From NCBI RefSeq assembly GCF_003752415.1, contig NZ_RKHG01000001.1, forward strand, positions 372,001 to 436,000: a DNA stretch of 64,000 bases, given 5' to 3'. Position numbers and translations under genes: made by a program. Source of the DNA: Luteococcus japonicus (GTDB lineage Bacteria > Actinomycetota > Actinomycetes > Propionibacteriales > Propionibacteriaceae). The number at the start of each line of letters is the position of its first letter. Positions within the stretch are counted from its first letter, which is position 1. Positions 47,720 through 56,011 of this stretch are shown here, in pieces. Under the pieces are notes generated by a model. That model made no database searches and was not told the DNA's origin. It worked only from the letters and a program-made list of their open reading frames with translations.

Positions 47720-47755
47720 CGGAATCCGTGGCGGACGGTGGAATCCTGCGCCACA

Positions 47756-48685
47756 ATGTCTGACATGGCAAAGAAGGCATCGTCCAAGAAGTCAGCCAAG
47801 GCGGAGAAGTCCAAGGCGGAGAAGGACCCGGTCGTCGGGAAGGACACCTCCCTGCGAGATCTGCTGCGCATCCAGCCCGGACCCGTGAAGGTCGCCGACC
47901 TGGATCCCAGCGCGATGCCGGGCTACCCGGGCAAGGGAAAGGCCGACGCCCCGGACCATGCGGCAGAAGTGGGCGCAAGGCTCAGCGACCTCCAGGAGAG
48001 GCTCTACGCCAATGGCCGCGAGGACGAGAATGCCCCCCGGGTGCTGATCATCCTGCAGGGCATGGACACGTCCGGCAAGGGCGGCGTGATCCGCCACGCG
48101 ATCGGCATGGTGGACCCGCAGGGTGTGCTGCTGAAGGCCTTCAAGACGCCCACCGAGGAGGAACGCAAGCACACCTTCCTCTGGCGGATCAAGAAGGCGC
48201 TGCCCGATGCCGGCATGATCGGCATCTTCGATCGCTCCCAGTACGAGGACGTGCTCATAGTGCGCGTCGACGGTCTGGTTCCCGTCGAGGAGTGGGAGAA
48301 GCGCTATGACCAGATCAACAAGTTCGAGGCAGAGCTGGCCGCCGGCGGCACCAAGATCATCAAGTGCTTCCTCAATGTCAGCTCCGATGAGCAGAAGGCG
48401 CGCCTGACGGAGCGGCTGGAGAACCCGGAGAAGTACTGGAAGTACAACCCGGGTGACGTCGACTCGAGGAGCAAGTGGCCCGCCTACATGGAGGCCTACG
48501 GGGATCTCCTGGAGCGGTGCAATACCGACGAAGCCCCGTGGTACCACATCCCCGCTGACCGCAAGTGGTACCGCAACTGGGCCGTGGCCCAGTTGCTGTT
48601 GGAGACCTTGGAGGAGATGGACCTGTCCTGGCCCAGGCCGGACTTCGACGTGGAGAAGGAGAAGGACCGGGTGGCCAAGAGCTGA
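47756..48685 (+). CDS. ppk2: Polyphosphate kinase 2 family protein
   Basis: A 309-residue protein. Walker A GMDTSGKGG (102-110), Walker B IGIFDRSQYEDV (D159, R160) and the PPK2 text KFEAELAAGGTKIIKCFLNVS are present. It phosphorylates nucleotides with polyphosphate or the reverse; the nucleotide preference is unknown. The N-terminal 25 residues are Lys/Ala/Ser-rich. ATG 47756 or 47765. It ends at a strong terminator. Confidence 0.92.
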   Translation: MSDMAKKASSKKSAKAEKSKAEKDPVVGKDTSLRDLLRIQPGPVKVADLDPSAMPGYPGKGKADAPDHAAEVGARLSDLQERLYANGREDENAPRVLIILQGMDTSGKGGVIRHAIGMVDPQGVLLKAFKTPTEEERKHTFLWRIKKALPDAGMIGIFDRSQYEDVLIVRVDGLVPVEEWEKRYDQINKFEAELAAGGTKIIKCFLNVSSDEQKARLTERLENPEKYWKYNPGDVDSRSKWPAYMEAYGDLLERCNTDEAPWYHIPADRKWYRNWAVAQLLLETLEEMDLSWPRPDFDVEKEKDRVAKS

Positions 48686-48697
48686 CCAGGATGCCAG

Positions 48698-48739
48698 AGA
48701 CGCAGAGGCGGGCCCCGAGTGGGGCCCGCCTCTGCGTCT
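48698..48739. terminator. Long perfect hairpin between ppk2 and the chelatase gene
   Basis: A 19-bp perfect stem (48698-48716 with 48721-48739) and GAGT loop between converging genes. Confidence 0.85.
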
Positions 48740-48767
48740 GTCGTGGTCTGCCGCGTGGGGTGAGAGG

Positions 48768-49556
48768 TCACATGGCGTGACCGGCGTCGTCGCTCGCCTG
48801 CTCAGCGGGCATCGGGGCGTCGAGCAGTTCCATCGCTGCGAAGACGTAGCGTGCCATCACCAGGTCCAGGATGAACTCGTGGCTGCCCATCGGGGCCGAG
48901 ACGGACTTCACACCGGCCGCCAGGGCCAGTTCCCGCATCGACTGGTAGTTCTCGTCGCCACTGATGTAGAAGCTGCCGACGGCGATGTGCCTCCTGCCCT
49001 GTGCCCGAAGAGTGGCCACGGCATGGGCAACACCCGTCCCGCTGCCGTCATGGAAGGCCACGACGCAGGGCAGCTTGTGATGCGCCGCCCATTGACGGGC
49101 CCGGCGGGCGATCAGGGCATTGCCGCGGGTGTCCCCGGCCTCCGCCGCCGACAGGACCAGCGCATCGAGCTCGACGACGTGGTTCTGCCGAAGGGATTCG
49201 CGGAGCCGGACATCCAGGACATTCAGCAGGTCCGTGGCGGGGCCGAGTGGGCGGGCCATGGTCATCGCAACCTGCGGGTGTGCCGCGCGGACCCGGTCCA
49301 GCATCTGGGTGGCCTGCTCGTTGACCTCGACGGCGTGCGTCACGTCGAGAGGGACGAAGACCATTTCCGTGACGCCGCGGGCCACCAGCGAGGAGACGAC
49401 CGCGGGACCCGAGGGGGGACAATGGTCGAGGAAGGCGAGGACGACGTTGAGCTCGGGACGGGCCTGCTGCATCTCGATCCGCAGCTGGTGCAGGGTACTG
49501 GTCAGGGCGGGCTGGCTGGAGCCGTGGGCCAGCAGGATCAACGCCGGAGCAGTCAT
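48768..49556 (-). CDS. Sirohydrochlorin chelatase (CbiX type, two-domain)
   Basis: A 262-residue protein. LILLAHGSSQPA (metal-binding H11) opens the first half and FVPLDVTHAVEVNEQ follows; the second half repeats the fold (LDALVLSAAEAGD, VAFHDGSGTG, AVGSFYISGDE). It inserts cobalt or iron into sirohydrochlorin for B12 or siroheme. Start ATG 49556; the frame is open to 49643. No cobalamin gene adjoins it. Its upstream flank is the decay zone. Confidence 0.83.
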   Translation of the reverse strand: MTAPALILLAHGSSQPALTSTLHQLRIEMQQARPELNVVLAFLDHCPPSGPAVVSSLVARGVTEMVFVPLDVTHAVEVNEQATQMLDRVRAAHPQVAMTMARPLGPATDLLNVLDVRLRESLRQNHVVELDALVLSAAEAGDTRGNALIARRARQWAAHHKLPCVVAFHDGSGTGVAHAVATLRAQGRRHIAVGSFYISGDENYQSMRELALAAGVKSVSAPMGSHEFILDLVMARYVFAAMELLDAPMPAEQASDDAGHAM

Positions 49557-49984
49557 GTCAGAGCCTTCGTTCGGGGGTGGAGAATCCTTGGCGGCTCCCT
49601 TGCCGTGGTGCCCACACTGGCGGCACGACTCCCTCAACCGCAAGCACTAATCCATGATGTGAGATCCAGTATCACTATGTGGATGCTTTCTTGGCTCTTT
49701 CGGACACCCGGCTGCCGCAACTTGAACTGTGTGCCAGCCGCGCGAGGGGCAAAGGATCGTGTGGATTCCGGTCCCGCTCCAAGGATTCGTGCGTATTTGG
49801 CGTGCTTCCCGAAAGAATCATTGTCCCAAGAAAACTTTTGGAAGAGGGCCGCCTGGGCCGCACTGAGGCCATCGATTCTCCTGCCCTTGAGGGCAGCACT
49901 TGAAACTTCTAGCGCATGCACGAATTGTCGCCCAATGGGCGAGTGGTCACCTCGTGGACACCACCCCTCCGTACCCCTGAGACG
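49557..49984. other. 428 bp without a recognisable gene
   Basis: Lower-GC stretch between the chelatase gene and the SRPBCC remnant. Open frames on both strands (up to 196 codons on minus) have no family character and no ribosome-binding site. I see no tRNA, hairpin terminator or transposon ends. Confidence 0.5.
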
Positions 49985-50434
49985 GCGCGGTACTACTGCT
50001 CCTGCACCATCGGCCAGACCCGCGGCCAGCTGCTCCAGATGAACCTGCCAGCCTGCCGCATGCCCGGTTCCGGAAGCGGGCGGCCGCAGATCGGCGTGGT
50101 TGAGATGCAGGCGGGTGCCTGAGCCGTGCCGAGCCAGCCAGACCGTGACGAGTGATGGCGGTTCATCGGGGCCTGCCAGCTGACCACCAAGCCCTGGCCG
50201 GGGACGCAGCGGCGGATCGTCCAAGAGACCTGCGCCGCCGGGTCAACCTCATGGAAGACGATGCGGTAGTCACCGCCCTCCTCGGGGTCTGCGCTGAGGC
50301 TTCCCAGCCATCGAGAGGTGTGCTCCTTGTCCACGATGGCGTCCCAGACGTGGTCTGGGGCCGCCCCGAGAGACCTCCATCGTGATGGTGCTGGCGTCGT
50401 CTTCCCGGCGGATCGTGCCGGACAGTTCGTGCAT
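49985..50434 (-). pseudogene. SRPBCC (AHSA1-like) protein, frameshifted
   Basis: The family text is spread over three frames. MHELSGTIRREDDASTITME starts at ATG 50434, then DHVWDAIVDKEHTSRWLG through VSWTIRRCVPGQGLVVSWQA continues in a second frame from about 50360. DEPPSLVTVWLARHGSGTRL continues in a third frame from about 50160. At least two frameshifts are needed. The start is 14 bp past the stop of the VOC remnant, so this was the last gene of a small operon. The lower end is approximate. Confidence 0.75.
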
Positions 50435-50447
50435 CACGCGCCGCCTT

Positions 50448-50979
50448 TCAGGAGGCGTTCGCGGGCGGCTGCATCACCAGCAGGCGCGCGCCCCGAGGGT
50501 CGGCGATGGTGGCCAAGGGGCCCCACGGTGAGTCGACCGGCGCCTTGACAACCTGTCCGCCCAATTCCGTGGTCCGGTCCAGGGCAGCCGCGATGTCGCT
50601 GACCGCGACGGTGATCTGCCAGAACGACGCTCCGTCCTCGGAGCGCATCATCCCGCTGGTGGCCTCGTCCACCGGACCATTGGTCGCGTAGTCGTCGTCC
50701 ATGGCCACGTGGTTGAACTAGAAGACCTCGGTGTAGAAGGAGCTGGCTGCCGCCATGTCGGTCGTCACGAGTTCGAACCAGATCGGGGTTCCTGGCCGGC
50801 CGGTGAAGGAGTATCCCTCTGTGTCGCCCGCCTGCCACATCGCAATCGTCGCCCCGGTGGGATCGGCAACCGTTGCACAGCGCCCCGCGGGGCCGACATC
50901 GCTCCCAGGGGTCCGGATCTGTCCAGATGGGCTCACCCTTCGTTGACCCCGGGCCGGGTGACACGTCAGGACGGGCCAC
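50448..50979 (-). pseudogene. Two-domain VOC (glyoxalase-fold) protein, deleted and interrupted
   Basis: The start near GTG 50979 reads KGEPIWTDPDPWE, as in two-domain VOC proteins, then jumps to the end of domain 1 (VGPAGRCATVADPTGATIAM) in another frame. Domain 2 begins TPIWFELVTTDMAAASSFY, is cut by an in-frame TAG right after YTEVF (about 50718), and resumes FNHVAMDDDYATNG to the stop at 50448. A large internal loss plus a nonsense change make it non-functional. Confidence 0.8.
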
Positions 50980-50995
50980 TGCGACACGACCCGGC

Positions 50996-51379
50996 TCAGA
51001 CCCCCGGATAGGAATCGAGGTGCCACCAGTGACCGTCGAAGTCTGCAATGCAGGCATGCGGCCGCCATGCGGAGCCTCGTTGGGCTCGGTCACCACGCTG
51101 GCTCCATGCTGGAGCGCGATCGCAACTAGGGAGTCGACGTGGTCATCGTGGCGACGACCACATTGCAGATGCCGGGCCCGTAGTGAGGGTCGTCGTCACG
51201 GGTGGAACCGAGCATGACGCCGCCGTTCTCGCGCCAGTTCAGTTGGGCGTGGGTGACCCGGGATCCGTCGTCCCGGTCACGCACGACCATGGCAGTCGTG
51301 AGGCCAAGGGCCTCCAGGAAGGCGATGCCCGGTCGGCATCGGTGTGGCGCAGGCAGTGGAAGAGCTGTGGTGCGGTCAT
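50996..51379 (-). pseudogene. Single-domain VOC protein, frameshifted
   Basis: MTAPQLFHCLRHTDAD from ATG 51379, then GIAFLEALGLTTAMVVRDRD and LNWRENGGVMLGS in the frame shared with the AraC gene. DDHVDSLVAIALQHGASVVT and GGRM follow in a third frame, and CIADFDGHWWHLDSYPG in another, ending at 50996. At least three shifts. The start is 12 bp after the stop of the AraC fragment at 51391. Confidence 0.8.
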
Positions 51380-52223
51380 GGCACCCAGCTTCACGGGTCA
51401 GGGGTCCTTGAGTCTTGGAGCTTTGGGAAATCCTCCCTGGACTGGCGCAATGTCCAGCCGGCCACCGCCTTCCACTCACGGGAGAGGTGGCTCCGGTCAC
51501 TGAAGCCCGCGCTGGGAAGGGCAGGTCGTCCAGTGTCGCGAACCGGAAGCCCAGGTCGATCACGCCGGGTGCAAGGACCGGTGCCGGGTGCAGGGCGACG
51601 ACGAGCCTGGTGGGCGCCAGCACTTCGCGGGGCGCGGCGCCGGGTCGGACGTGGAAACCAAGCAGCCATGGGGCTCCCGGGTGCAGGGGGAGCGGGACCA
51701 CCTCGTCGAGGTCAGCGAGGGTTCCGGCCGTGGGCAGGCCGATGGGTGCTGGGCTTCGATACCACCCCAACCACACGCGTCCGCCGGCAACACCTTCGGG
51801 CAGTACGGGCCGAATCCGCACGAGCATCTGGCGTGGGTCGGCCACGGTGAACGGCTTGGGCTCGCTGTCCTCCAGGTGGCGTGCCGGGTGACGCAGGCGC
51901 GCGGGTGGCGTTCCCACCGTTGCGGCGAATCGGCGGCTGAAACTGGACAACGAATCGAAGCCGATCTCCATGGCAATGTCGATCACCGGAGCGTCCTCGG
52001 TCAGCAGGAGCGCTTTCGCGGACTCGATGCGCAGGGCCGTCAGGTAGGCACTGGGGCTGACGCTCTTCGTCGCGGTGAATGCGCGCGAGAAGTGGTGCCG
52101 GGAGTATCCCGCGTGGTCTGCCAGATCGGCCACCGTCACCTGCTCGCGGTGGTGCTGCACGGCGAAGCGCGCCACGCGGGCAAGTGCCTCGGCGCCCAGT
52201 CGGGTGATACTCGGCTCGGTCAC
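51126..52223 (-). CDS. AraC-family regulator with run-on C-terminus
   Basis: A 365-codon open frame from GTG 52223. Residues 10-110 are an intact N-terminal AraC HTH pair (VTVADLADHAGYSRHHFSRA, IDIAMEIGFDSLSSFSRRFA). Residues 110-235 are an effector-like domain (WYRSPAPIGLPTAGTL, LHPGAPWLLGFHVRPGA). After about residue 237 (near 51510) the frame runs out of phase through another AraC gene end, then into the VOC remnant in phase. The native stop seems lost, so the product is probably a chimera. Confidence 0.55.
   Translation of the reverse strand: MTEPSITRLGAEALARVARFAVQHHREQVTVADLADHAGYSRHHFSRAFTATKSVSPSAYLTALRIESAKALLLTEDAPVIDIAMEIGFDSLSSFSRRFAATVGTPPARLRHPARHLEDSEPKPFTVADPRQMLVRIRPVLPEGVAGGRVWLGWYRSPAPIGLPTAGTLADLDEVVPLPLHPGAPWLLGFHVRPGAAPREVLAPTRLVVALHPAPVLAPGVIDLGFRFATLDDLPFPARASVTGATSPVSGRRWPAGHCASPGRISQSSKTQGPLTREAGCHDRTTALPLPAPHRCRPGIAFLEALGLTTAMVVRDRDDGSRVTHAQLNWRENGGVMLGSTRDDDPHYGPGICNVVVATMTTSTP
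51391..51510 (-). pseudogene. C-terminal fragment of a second AraC-family regulator
   Basis: The text AGFSDRSHLSREWKAVAGW followed by REDFPKLQDS, to the stop at 51391, is the second HTH and tail of another AraC type. Its N-terminus is absent; at about 51510 the frame merges with the AraC gene upstream. It marks a fusion or deletion junction. Confidence 0.65.
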
Positions 52224-52297
52224 GGGAATGACGCGACACAGCCGCGGGGCGAAGGGGGAGGGTTTCTGGCCGGGGCCTGGGCTCCGCCCCCGGTCCG

Positions 52298-52645
52298 TCA
52301 CGGGGTCCCGGGTGCCTGCCAGGGCTTCACGAACTCGTTCGGTTCCCACCCTTCCACGGCGGACAGGAGCTCCGGAGCTGTCGCACCGTCGAGTTCCTCA
52401 CGGATGATGTCGGCATGTCCCGCCTGCCGGGCGAACTCCTCGACGTGACCGACGTAGAGGTATCGAAGCTTGGCAGGCCGTGCCTCGTCCATGCCATACC
52501 AGGGCATCGGGCCGACTGGCAGCTCGGCCTCCAGATCTCCGCCGCGGCACATCTCCAGGTACTGCTCCCGCACTGCGTCGAAGGTGGTCAGCAGTGCGTC
52601 GAGGGTCTCGTCCTCGCTGGCGGGGAAGCGAGCTCGCAGAACGGT
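52298..52645 (-). pseudogene. DUF664/DinB-like protein, 5'-truncated
   Basis: In-frame text ARFPASEDETLDALLTTFDA, REQYLEMCRGGDLEAELPVG, RYLYVGHVEEFARQAGHADI and REELDGATAPEL matches the C-terminal two thirds of DUF664 (DinB-fold, possibly thiol-dependent) proteins. The first 50-60 residues are missing at the junction with the WYL remnant (about 52630-52645). An ATG or GTG inside (52573) gives only a 91-residue product. Confidence 0.7.
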
Positions 52646-53533
52646 TGGGAGTCACCAAGCGCACCATCAGACGCGACGTGACACGGCTCCGCGAGCTCGA
52701 CTACCCCGTGGAGGCCGCCCCGGGCCTCGATGGTGGCCATCGGCAGGGCGCCGGGCGTCGACTGCCACCCCTGCTGCTCGAGAACGATGAGGCGGGGGCC
52801 TTGGGCGCCTGCCTTCGGATGGCGGCCCCGTCCGGCACCGACTCGGTGGGGGAGGCCGCACTGCGGGCGTTGACCAAGCTGGACCAGGTCTTGCCACCCA
52901 AGCTCCGCGCTCTCGCCACGGCCTTGGACGATGCCACCCCAGGCGATCCCGCGGGGCCGGCCCGCGGTGGACCTGGCCGTGCTGCAACAGCTCTCGATTG
53001 CGCAACGCGACCACACCGTCCTCCGCTTCGGCTACCGCAAGCCCGACGCAAGCCGCACCTCCCGCGAGGTGGAACCGGCGCGGTTGATGACCCAGGGCGA
53101 GCACTGGTACCCGCGGGCCTTCGACCGTGGACGCGAGGACTGGCGGGTCTTCCGGATCGACCGGATGACCGAGGTCACCGTCACCACCTGGACCTTCACC
53201 CCGAGCGAGCCGCCGCCGGGTGACTTCCAGCGCGACATAGCCAGGCGGTACCCGTGCGTCGTCGAGGTCGAGATGGCTGTGGACGTCGACGCCGGGGCGG
53301 CACGGGTCCCCGCGGCCCACCGTGACGGCTTGGAGCCCACCTCCACTGGGTGCCGATTCCGGGTCGGTGCTCCCACCTGGGACGATCTGGCCTGGCACAT
53401 GCTCTGGGCGTCGCGAGAACTCGGGCAACCCCTGATCATATGGACGAAGGCCCACAAGGTGCTGCTGTGCGCCACGCCATGGCGGCGATTGCATCGAATG
53501 CGCGAGATGTCATCCACTCGGGCTGATCGGTAG
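52628..53533 (+). pseudogene. WYL-domain transcriptional regulator, 5'-truncated and frameshifted
   Basis: The text begins within the HTH (ELAERLGVTKRTIRRDVTRL) without the first 20 residues, runs to QVLPPKLRALATALDDATPG, then shifts frame near 52960 to AVDLAVLQQLSIAQRDHTVL and the WYL core (YRKPDASRTSREVEPARLM, HWYPRAFDRGREDWRVFRID). The C-terminal 60 residues also look aberrant. Such regulators usually lie divergent from the gene they control; here both partners lost their 5' ends. Confidence 0.75.
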
Positions 53534-53555
53534 GCGGTCGGCGGGGACGAAAGTA

Positions 53556-53627
53556 GCCCCTGACGAGCGTTTCCGCTTGCCAGGGGCTACTTCACAGGGG
53601 TGGGCGATACTGGGTTCGAACCAGTGA
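53556..53627. repeat. attL: left 72-bp direct repeat
   Basis: Matches 63355-63426 at 71 of 72 positions; the only difference is at 53597 (G versus A). It carries 27 bp of the tRNA-Val 3' end (53601-53627) and the tRNA terminator hairpin. Confidence 0.93.
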
Positions 53628-53636
53628 ACGGGGGTT

Positions 53637-53762
53637 GTGTCGGATACTGAGTGCCACAAGGGAAAGCGCCGTCTGACTAGGTGTTGCTCCAAACAGTGAC
53701 GCTGGACTATGATGGACGCGAGTGGACAGGAATCCCCTTCCATCCGACACGTATCCGACACG
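53637..53762. promoter_or_regulatory. Left arm: candidate integrase arm-type sites and int promoter region
   Basis: GTGTCGGATA at 53637-53646 is the reverse complement of TATCCGACAC. The direct pair TCCGACACGTATCCGACACG is at 53743-53762. The same 20-mer occurs at the right end (63319-63338). Position and repetition fit arm-type binding sites of a tyrosine integrase. Confidence 0.6.
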
Positions 53763-53779
53763 AAACGGGGCATCGGGCA

Positions 53780-54895
53780 GTGGCCAAGCGATCCTTCGGG
53801 CAGATCACCAAGCTCCCCAGCAAGCGGTTCCGTGCCCGCTACACCGGCCCCGACACCCGGCTGCACAACGCACCGCACACCTTCGACACCCGCGAGGATG
53901 CCGAGGCCTGGCTGGCCGACGAGCGACGGCTGATCAGCGCCGGGGGATGGGTGGCCCCGGAGGACCGGAAGGCGGAGGCCAAGCGCGTCGTCCTCACGTT
54001 TGGCGAGTACGCCGAGCGGTGGCTGGCCGGCCGCGACCTGAAACCCCGCACCCGGGAGCACTACCGCAAGCTGCTGGACCATGAGCTATTGCCCACCTTC
54101 GAGAACATGCCGCTGAGGGCAATCAGCTCCGAAGCGGTCAAGGACTGGCACGCGGGCATGGGCAGAGCCCGCCCCACCCTCCGCAGTCACTGCTACGGGT
54201 TGTTGCGGACGATTCTGGGGTGCGCCGTGGATGACGAGAAGATCCCGATGAACCCATGCCACATCCGCGGCGCCGGCAACGTGAAGCGCGCCAAGAAGGT
54301 CGAGCCCGCCACGCTGGCGCAGCTGGAAGCCATCGCGGCCGCAATGCCCGAGCGCTACCGGCCCATGGTCATGCTGGCGTCGTGGTGTGCGCTGCGCTTC
54401 GGGGAGCTCGCCGAGCTGAGGCGCAAGGACCTGGACCTGTCCAACGGCGTGATCCACGTCCGTCGAGGCGTGGTGCGCGCCGAGCATGGAACCGTCGTCG
54501 GGACCCCGAAGTCCGAGGCTGGCATCCGTGACGTGGCGATCCCCCCGCACCTGCTGCCGATGCTGAAGGAACACCGCGCCAGCATGGCCTCGTCGTCGCC
54601 CAACGCGCTGTTGTTCCCCGCCGCTGATGGCGTCTCCCACATGGCTCCCAGCTCGCTCTACCGGGTGTTCTACCCCGCCCGGGCAGCTGCTGGCCGGCCT
54701 GACCTGCGCTGGCACGACCTGAGGCACACCGGCGCCGTGCTCGCCGCCCAGACCGGCGCCACGCTGGCCGACCTGATGAACCGCCTAGGCCACTCGACCC
54801 CCGGTGCCGCACTGCGCTACCAGCACGCGGCACAGGACCGAGACGCCGAGATTGCCCGCAAGCTCTCCCAGATGATGACAGGACTCACCGCATGA
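53780..54895 (+). CDS. int: Tyrosine-type site-specific integrase
   Basis: A 371-residue protein. An N-terminal arm-binding region (about 1-60), a SAM-like core-binding domain (70-165) and a catalytic domain with R206 (CALRFGELAEL), K244, H312 and R315 (WHDLRHTGA), H338 (LGHST) and Y347. All active-site residues are present, so it should be active. GTG 53780 is chosen; the frame is open to 53681, but that text covers the arm sites. It lies next to attL, and its stop overlaps the next start by 4 bp. Confidence 0.93.
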   Translation: MAKRSFGQITKLPSKRFRARYTGPDTRLHNAPHTFDTREDAEAWLADERRLISAGGWVAPEDRKAEAKRVVLTFGEYAERWLAGRDLKPRTREHYRKLLDHELLPTFENMPLRAISSEAVKDWHAGMGRARPTLRSHCYGLLRTILGCAVDDEKIPMNPCHIRGAGNVKRAKKVEPATLAQLEAIAAAMPERYRPMVMLASWCALRFGELAELRRKDLDLSNGVIHVRRGVVRAEHGTVVGTPKSEAGIRDVAIPPHLLPMLKEHRASMASSSPNALLFPAADGVSHMAPSSLYRVFYPARAAAGRPDLRWHDLRHTGAVLAAQTGATLADLMNRLGHSTPGAALRYQHAAQDRDAEIARKLSQMMTGLTA

Positions 54896-55365
54896 CCGAT
54901 CAGTGGCTTGATCCCGACCAGTGGACCATCGACTTCACGGTGAGCGTGACGTGCGACCACCGCAACCCCGACACCGGGACGCCCATGTCCGACGCCCCGC
55001 CCGCCGTGGTCTACCAGCACGCCCATGTCGTGCCGACCGGCCTGCGGATCGGATATAGCCCGTGGCGGGTGCCACCTGGCCCGTGGGCAGAGAACTTCCA
55101 GAGCAACATCGAGGTGTGGAAGTTCCGCGGCGTCACCAGGGAGGAGTTCTGGTCCGGTTCCTACGTCGCCGAGCACGGCATCCCGAAATCCCGGCACGAT
55201 ATCACCTGCGACGACTGCGGCACCATCGTCCCGTTGCTCGACAACAAGTTCATGTGGATCTGCGACCAGCTGATGCAGGCCGGTCTGGACAAGATCAGCC
55301 TGCACGGACTCAAGTTGGCGGCGCAAGCTGCCCAGAAGTTGACAGCAGTGGACACTAGCGTCTAG
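54892..55365 (+). CDS. Satellite protein of unknown function
   Basis: A 157-residue protein. It has an aromatic-rich N-terminal half (CDHRNPDTGTP, IGYSPWRVPPGPWAENFQSN), a C-x-x-C pair in TCDDCGTIV, and a helical C-terminus. No family recognised; metal binding by H and C residues is possible. It starts inside the integrase stop (ATGA), so it is coupled to int. Confidence 0.75.
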   Translation: MTDQWLDPDQWTIDFTVSVTCDHRNPDTGTPMSDAPPAVVYQHAHVVPTGLRIGYSPWRVPPGPWAENFQSNIEVWKFRGVTREEFWSGSYVAEHGIPKSRHDITCDDCGTIVPLLDNKFMWICDQLMQAGLDKISLHGLKLAAQAAQKLTAVDTSV

Positions 55366-55421
55366 TGTCTAAACCGTAACCGGGCCGACCCGGGCATTCA
55401 TCATGCCCGAGGAGGCCCGAA

Positions 55422-55622
55422 GTGCGTTCCGCACCCAAACCCGCATCCGTCACCATCGCCGAGCTCGCCGAGCAGTGGGGCTGCTCCGACAAGACGGTCC
55501 GCCGCCTGATCAGCTCCGGCCAACTGCCGGCCTACCGCGTCGGCAAGCGCCTGATCCGCATCCTCCAGGAGGACGCCGACAGCTTCGCCCGGCGCATCCC
55601 TTCCGCCAAGGTCGTCGCCTGA
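55422..55622 (+). CDS. Excisionase-like helix-turn-helix protein (HTH_17)
   Basis: A 66-residue protein. VTIAELAEQWGCSDKTVRRL, ISSGQLPAYRVGKRLIRI and a short tail are the MerR-like winged HTH of Xis/AlpA-type proteins. It would direct excision or control the downstream operon. GTG 55422 has GGAGG upstream; the stop overlaps the next ATG (TGATG). Confidence 0.88.
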   Translation: MRSAPKPASVTIAELAEQWGCSDKTVRRLISSGQLPAYRVGKRLIRILQEDADSFARRIPSAKVVA

Positions 55623-56011
55623 TGGCGGCACGAGACAGCCGCCCGGGCTTCGAGCGTCCATACGAGGAAGCCGACCGTGCCGCCATCCGGCGCCTGATCC
55701 ACCAGATCGACGAAGACCCCAAGTTCCTGGACAAGATCTACAACCGCATGGTGGCCGATCTGATCCAGAAGCAGATGGCATCACACTGGTATGCCGCCGC
55801 AGCGGACTACGAACGCAATGGAGATCGCTACACAGCTGCCGCCTGCCGCGTTCATGCCCACGTCCTGAAGGACGGGAACCTTCTGGACGACGAGATTGCC
55901 GACGACATGCTGATCTACCGAGCCGCCCCCACGCCCCTGCCAGATATCGCCCCCATGAGGGACGAACTGCTGGACATGATCGAGGGCGAGCTGGAGGCGC
56001 GACATGTCTGA
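55622..56011 (+). CDS. Satellite protein of unknown function, upstream of the helicase gene
   Basis: A 129-residue acidic, mostly helical protein without a recognised family. It overlaps the excisionase-like gene by one base and the AAA ATPase gene by 8 bp, so it belongs to the replication block. It could be a replication accessory or loader; no motif supports this directly. Confidence 0.72.
   Translation: MAARDSRPGFERPYEEADRAAIRRLIHQIDEDPKFLDKIYNRMVADLIQKQMASHWYAAAADYERNGDRYTAAACRVHAHVLKDGNLLDDEIADDMLIYRAAPTPLPDIAPMRDELLDMIEGELEARHV

Noticed and set aside
49679-49903. 74-codon plus-strand frame before the SRPBCC remnant, considered as a small gene or transposase piece
   Set aside because: No start signal, no family character and no inverted repeats; left as unassigned.
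53681-53779. Longer integrase start at 53681
   Set aside because: The extension covers the candidate arm-site repeats and has no integrase-like sequence; GTG 53780 fits the family N-terminus.
55025-55358. Alternative-frame open readings inside the 157-residue satellite gene
   Set aside because: They overlap a gene that is coupled to int by a 4-bp overlap, and they lack ribosome-binding sites.
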